Source: Planctomycetota bacterium
Lineage (GTDB): Bacteria > Planctomycetota > Phycisphaerae > WQYP01
DNA: 7,331 nucleotides
Direction of reading: 5' to 3'
Assembly: GCA_021809365.1 (NCBI GenBank)
Contig: JAKBAC010000162.1
Coordinates: forward strand, 1-7,331
Under the pieces are notes generated by a model. The model worked only from the letters and a program-made list of their open reading frames with translations. It made no database searches and was not told the DNA's origin. Below are positions 5,928 to 7,331 of the stretch, in pieces (positions within the stretch are counted from its first letter, which is position 1; each line of letters opens with the position of its first letter). The translations under genes and the position numbers were made by a program.

Positions 5928-6295
5928 ATTCCGTGATATACTTAAACGGTAACGCAATCAATTTGCCGGGTCAAATGGCGGGATGCGTAGCTCAAGTAAA
6001 AACCGGAAAAATGGAAGTTTAAGGTTGCTTGCATGTTGCTTTTGCGGTGGTTATGGTATCGCCTTGGGGTTGACAGAGAATCAGTTTTTCCCTCCGGGCT
6101 TTTGGAGCTTGTGATGGTGCGGCTGCTCAATGATCTGCCTTCTTTGCGTGATGGCGTCCGCCGCAGCGCAGAACAACGCTCCAACGCTCCCACTAAATTA
6201 TACCATCATGCGATCCAATTCGTCTGCGTGGCTGACGGCACCGGATTATCATCGCGGTGCTCTTCAGGCTCGGCGCGGCCCGCAGTCACTGCTTT

Positions 6296-6314
6296 GTGGG
6301 CAGGGAGTGCCCAC
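6296..6314. repeat. hairpin GTGGGCA / TGCCCAC
   Basis: GTGGGCA (6296-6302) and TGCCCAC (6308-6314) form a perfect 7-bp stem around GGGAG. Short GTGGGCA...TGCCCAC motifs are, as far as I recall, frequent intergenic repeats in some environmental bacterial genomes, including Planctomycetota and cyanobacteria. That association is from memory. No T-run follows, so a terminator role is unlikely. Confidence 0.45.
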
Positions 6315-6412
6315 CCACCACGGCCAACAATCACACAACTTTTACGCAATCATATCCTCTTCTTTGCAACCGCATTCTATAGTGCGTATGCGGGTGTGTT
6401 GTTCTTTTTTTA

Positions 6413-6469
6413 TGGACTTGAGGTGCAGCTGCCCCCGCTCGTGCAGGCTTCGCCTTCGCCTCAAGTTCA
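6413..6469 (+). other. branched stem-loop, 11-bp closing stem
   Basis: TGGACTTGAGG (6413-6423) pairs with CCTCAAGTTCA (6459-6469), with one G-T wobble on the plus strand. Inside are a short hairpin AGGC-TTC-GCCT (6445-6455) and a self-complementary GCAGCTGC (6425-6432). A T-run of seven (6405-6411) lies just before the stem. Read on the minus strand, the stem is therefore followed by a run of A on the plus-equivalent side rather than the T-run a terminator needs. Possible structured RNA or repeat element. Confidence 0.4.
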
Positions 6470-6497
6470 GAGGAGGCCCCTCCAAGCACAACGATCA

Positions 6498-6540
6498 CGC
6501 CGGGTCCGGTTACCGGCGACTCGCTCAGCCAATAGGGCTG
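6498..6540. other. two adjacent GC-rich hairpins
   Basis: CGCCGG (6498-6503) pairs with CCGGCG (6513-6518) over a 9-base loop. CAGCC (6526-6530) pairs with GGCTG (6536-6540) over AATAG. They continue the run of hairpins that begins at 6296. Neither is followed by a T-run. Confidence 0.4.
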
Positions 6541-6598
6541 GAAAGATTTCGGATTAATTTTATCACGTACCTGAAGGGATCCCTGAATGGAACATGTT

Positions 6599-6650
6599 AC
6601 ATCGACAGCATTCTTTATCTCTTACTGTACCAACATACTTCAGTCGATGT
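6599..6650. repeat. 8-base inverted repeat upstream of the small membrane gene
   Basis: ACATCGAC (6599-6606) and GTCGATGT (6643-6650) are perfect inverted copies separated by 36 bases, 50-100 bases before the ATG at 6700. TGTTAC also occurs next to both arms (6595-6600 and 6648-6653) as a direct repeat. This could be a pair of regulator half-sites in the promoter or leader region, or chance. Confidence 0.25.
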
Positions 6651-6687
6651 TACTTGCTTACCTTGCCGCGCGGTTTTCGCGACTGTT

Positions 6688-6693
6688 GAGGAG
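6688..6693 (+). promoter_or_regulatory. strong ribosome binding site of the small membrane protein gene
   Basis: GAGGAG lies 6 bases before ATG 6700. It is the best Shine-Dalgarno match in the window and sets the start, in preference to the far-upstream in-frame ATG at 6130. Confidence 0.75.
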
Positions 6694-6699
6694 ATTAAA

Positions 6700-6972
6700 A
6701 TGATCGGTGCCATGCAGCTACATGATGGCGCTTGCAGCGCGATGGCCGCATTCCCAGGTGATGCGGCCAAATTTCTCACGAATGGGCTCGGCTACTCAGT
6801 TGAGGCGCTGGCGTTAGCAGTTTTTTTGGGCACCATCGCATTCTGGAGATGGCGAATGTTGGAGAAGATAATGCAATCGAAATTGAATCCCGCCGCGAAG
6901 CAAGCTGCGGAAACACTAAAAGGTGACATCCATCCGCTACCGGGAAGGCAGGAAAATGGGACGCGGGAATGA
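6700..6972 (+). CDS. small single-pass membrane protein, unknown function
   Basis: This 90-residue protein is not one I recognise. Residues 1-32 are mildly hydrophobic and uncharged apart from D9, D21 and K24. A transmembrane helix is likely at about 33-51 (SVEALALAVFLGTIAFWRW). It is followed at once by RMLEKIMQSK and a polar C-terminal tail with KQAAETLKGD and GRQENGTRE. Positive charges after the helix predict N-out, C-in topology. The strong GAGGAG spaced 6 bases from ATG makes translation plausible, and composition becomes protein-like exactly from this start. The frame is open back to 6130, but that upstream part looks non-coding. Size and topology would fit a small membrane regulator, toxin-like peptide or holin-like protein, but nothing in the sequence selects among these. 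The neighbours offer no operon partner; the TGA stop is followed by a gene-free stretch. Confidence 0.6.
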   Translation: MIGAMQLHDGACSAMAAFPGDAAKFLTNGLGYSVEALALAVFLGTIAFWRWRMLEKIMQSKLNPAAKQAAETLKGDIHPLPGRQENGTRE

Positions 6973-7169
6973 AACGGTAAAGGGTTGCCTTGCATTCCGG
7001 CACTGGCGGATGAGAATATGCGTGTTTTGATACTATGGACAGTCGACTATTAATCCGGGGTTGGCGCGGTGCTGTACTTTGGCGGATCAGGTTGTTGTAT
7101 CTTTTCGTGGCCTGCCGGTTTGCGTGGCACGGCGATCATCATTGACGAAAAAAAGCTTGACGGTTATTT
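6973..7169. other. spacer without a recognised gene
   Basis: The frame of the preceding gene continues with only one further stop (TAA 7051-7053) up to TAA 7183. That is not a long enough run to argue for a gene. A mini-ORF of 11 codons (7018-7053) has a loose GGATGAGA just upstream, but nothing else supports it. An A7 run occurs at 7148-7154. Confidence 0.4.
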
Positions 7170-7331
7170 CCACGCTGGGTAACGTGGTGGGGTAAATCGG
7201 GGATGACAATGCGAACGGTTCTAGTGCCCTGTTCCACCCGTAATTACGGGTGGATTGGCCTCAAACCGGCCAGATGCCAGGAGTCGGCGGCGAGAACCGG
7301 GTTCGTAAACCCCTTGAGCCGACGCGACGCC
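7170..7331. ncRNA. candidate structured RNA or repeat element, running off the window
   Basis: Four helices follow each other with little spacer. CCACG/CGTGG is at 7170-7187. A perfect palindrome is at 7233-7254. TGGCC/GGCCA over TCAAACC is at 7256-7272. A nested pair follows, with GTCGGC (7283-7288) pairing GCCGAC (7318-7323) around an inner GGGTT-CGTA-AACCC hairpin (7299-7312). The sequence has no tRNA, tmRNA, SRP, RNase P or riboswitch signature that I can recognise. Strand is not determined. It could be a non-coding RNA, the leader of a gene beyond the window, or part of an intergenic repeat. Confidence 0.3.
7233..7254. repeat. perfect 22-base palindrome
   Basis: TCCACCCGTAA (7233-7243) is followed directly by its reverse complement TTACGGGTGGA (7244-7254), with no spacer. 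A perfect dyad of this length suits binding by a homodimeric regulator or a nuclease. As RNA it would fold with a small AATT loop and an 8-9-bp GC-rich stem. No T-run follows. Confidence 0.6.

Larger units (their letters stand above)
5928..6699. other. 772-base region without a convincing gene, rich in inverted repeats
   Basis: Two plus-strand frames stay open here (6130 onward and 6033-6557), but neither has a ribosome binding site, a domain or protein-like composition. The translated middle is Cys/Arg/Ser-rich and the two frames overlap each other. From 5928 to about 6295 I see no feature apart from an isolated TTGACA at 6070-6075 with no matching -10 box. From 6296 to 6540 the sequence carries several hairpins, listed separately. 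From 6541 to 6699 it is more AT-rich and leads into the ribosome binding site of the small gene at 6700. Confidence 0.6.

Noticed and set aside
5984..6012. tRNA-like GATGCGTAGCTCAAG resembling a D-arm.
   Set aside because: No matching anticodon arm or T-arm with GTTCRA follows within tRNA length, and no acceptor stem pairs.
5942..6193. Minus-strand open frame of 83 codons.
   Set aside because: It has low-complexity Ser/Arg/Thr composition with no domain and no convincing ribosome binding site, and lies in the same repeat-rich spacer.
6033..6557. Plus-strand open frame of 174 codons.
   Set aside because: It overlaps another open frame in the same hairpin-rich DNA. It has no ribosome binding site and no domain, and its translation contains the WAGSAHPP string expected from a GTGGGCA/TGCCCAC repeat rather than a real protein.
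6130..6699. Upstream extension of the small membrane gene to a 280-residue protein with a signal-like start (MICLLCVMASAAAQ).
   Set aside because: There is no ribosome binding site at 6130. The stretch is Cys/Arg/Ser-rich and reads through several strong hairpins, and protein-like composition begins only after 6700, where an excellent ribosome binding site exists.
7290..7314. GGGTTCGTAAACCC read as a tRNA or tmRNA T-arm.
   Set aside because: The loop does not fit TTCRANY with a 5-bp T-stem, and no acceptor or CCA end is near. It is better seen as the inner hairpin of a nested stem.
1..7331. CRISPR array, insertion sequence or phage attachment site.
   Set aside because: No regularly spaced direct repeats, transposase, integrase or flanking target duplications were seen on either strand.

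Overview
The window reads as an ordinary bacterial chromosome of moderately high GC content (judged by eye). The left three quarters hold compact housekeeping genes. The right quarter is loosely packed, rich in inverted repeats, and holds one convincing small gene. The organism cannot be fixed from the sequence. The lipoprotein signal and the periplasmic-style membrane anchor fit a didermic bacterium. The NIF3L1-like Nif3 protein and the GTGGGCA/TGCCCAC intergenic hairpin make me think loosely of the Planctomycetota/Verrucomicrobiota group, but that is a weak inference.

Left block, plus strand (1-1142): the 3' end of an RluA-family pseudouridine synthase gene, a 148-base spacer with two stem-loops, then a complete ribonuclease III gene (rnc). 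Both products act on structured RNA. RNase III appears to carry Gly at one of its metal-ligand positions.

Central block, minus strand (5730 down to 1137): five genes that look like one operon, transcribed right to left. The order is a DUF192 lipoprotein, a single-pass membrane-anchored protein of unknown function, 16S rRNA dimethyltransferase rsmA, a class IV PLP enzyme (aminodeoxychorismate lyase / branched-chain or D-amino acid aminotransferase family), and a long-form Nif3 dinuclear-metal protein. Spacings are 13 bases, about 160 bases (with a possible weak terminator), 1 base and a 17-base overlap, so the last three genes are probably translationally coupled. The Nif3 gene runs tail to tail into rnc with a 6-base overlap, leaving no room for a terminator between them. 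rsmA and rnc both belong to rRNA maturation. The other operon members have no clear shared pathway.

Right block (5735-7331): no recognisable conserved gene. It contains a 27-base AT-rich inverted repeat upstream of the operon, a series of GC-rich hairpins between 6296 and 6540, a small single-pass membrane protein gene at 6700-6972 with a very good ribosome binding site, and from 7170 to the window edge a run of stem-loops that includes a perfect 22-base palindrome. The hairpin-rich stretches and the small gene are the least explained parts. I found no CRISPR array, rRNA, complete tRNA, transposase or recombinase gene.
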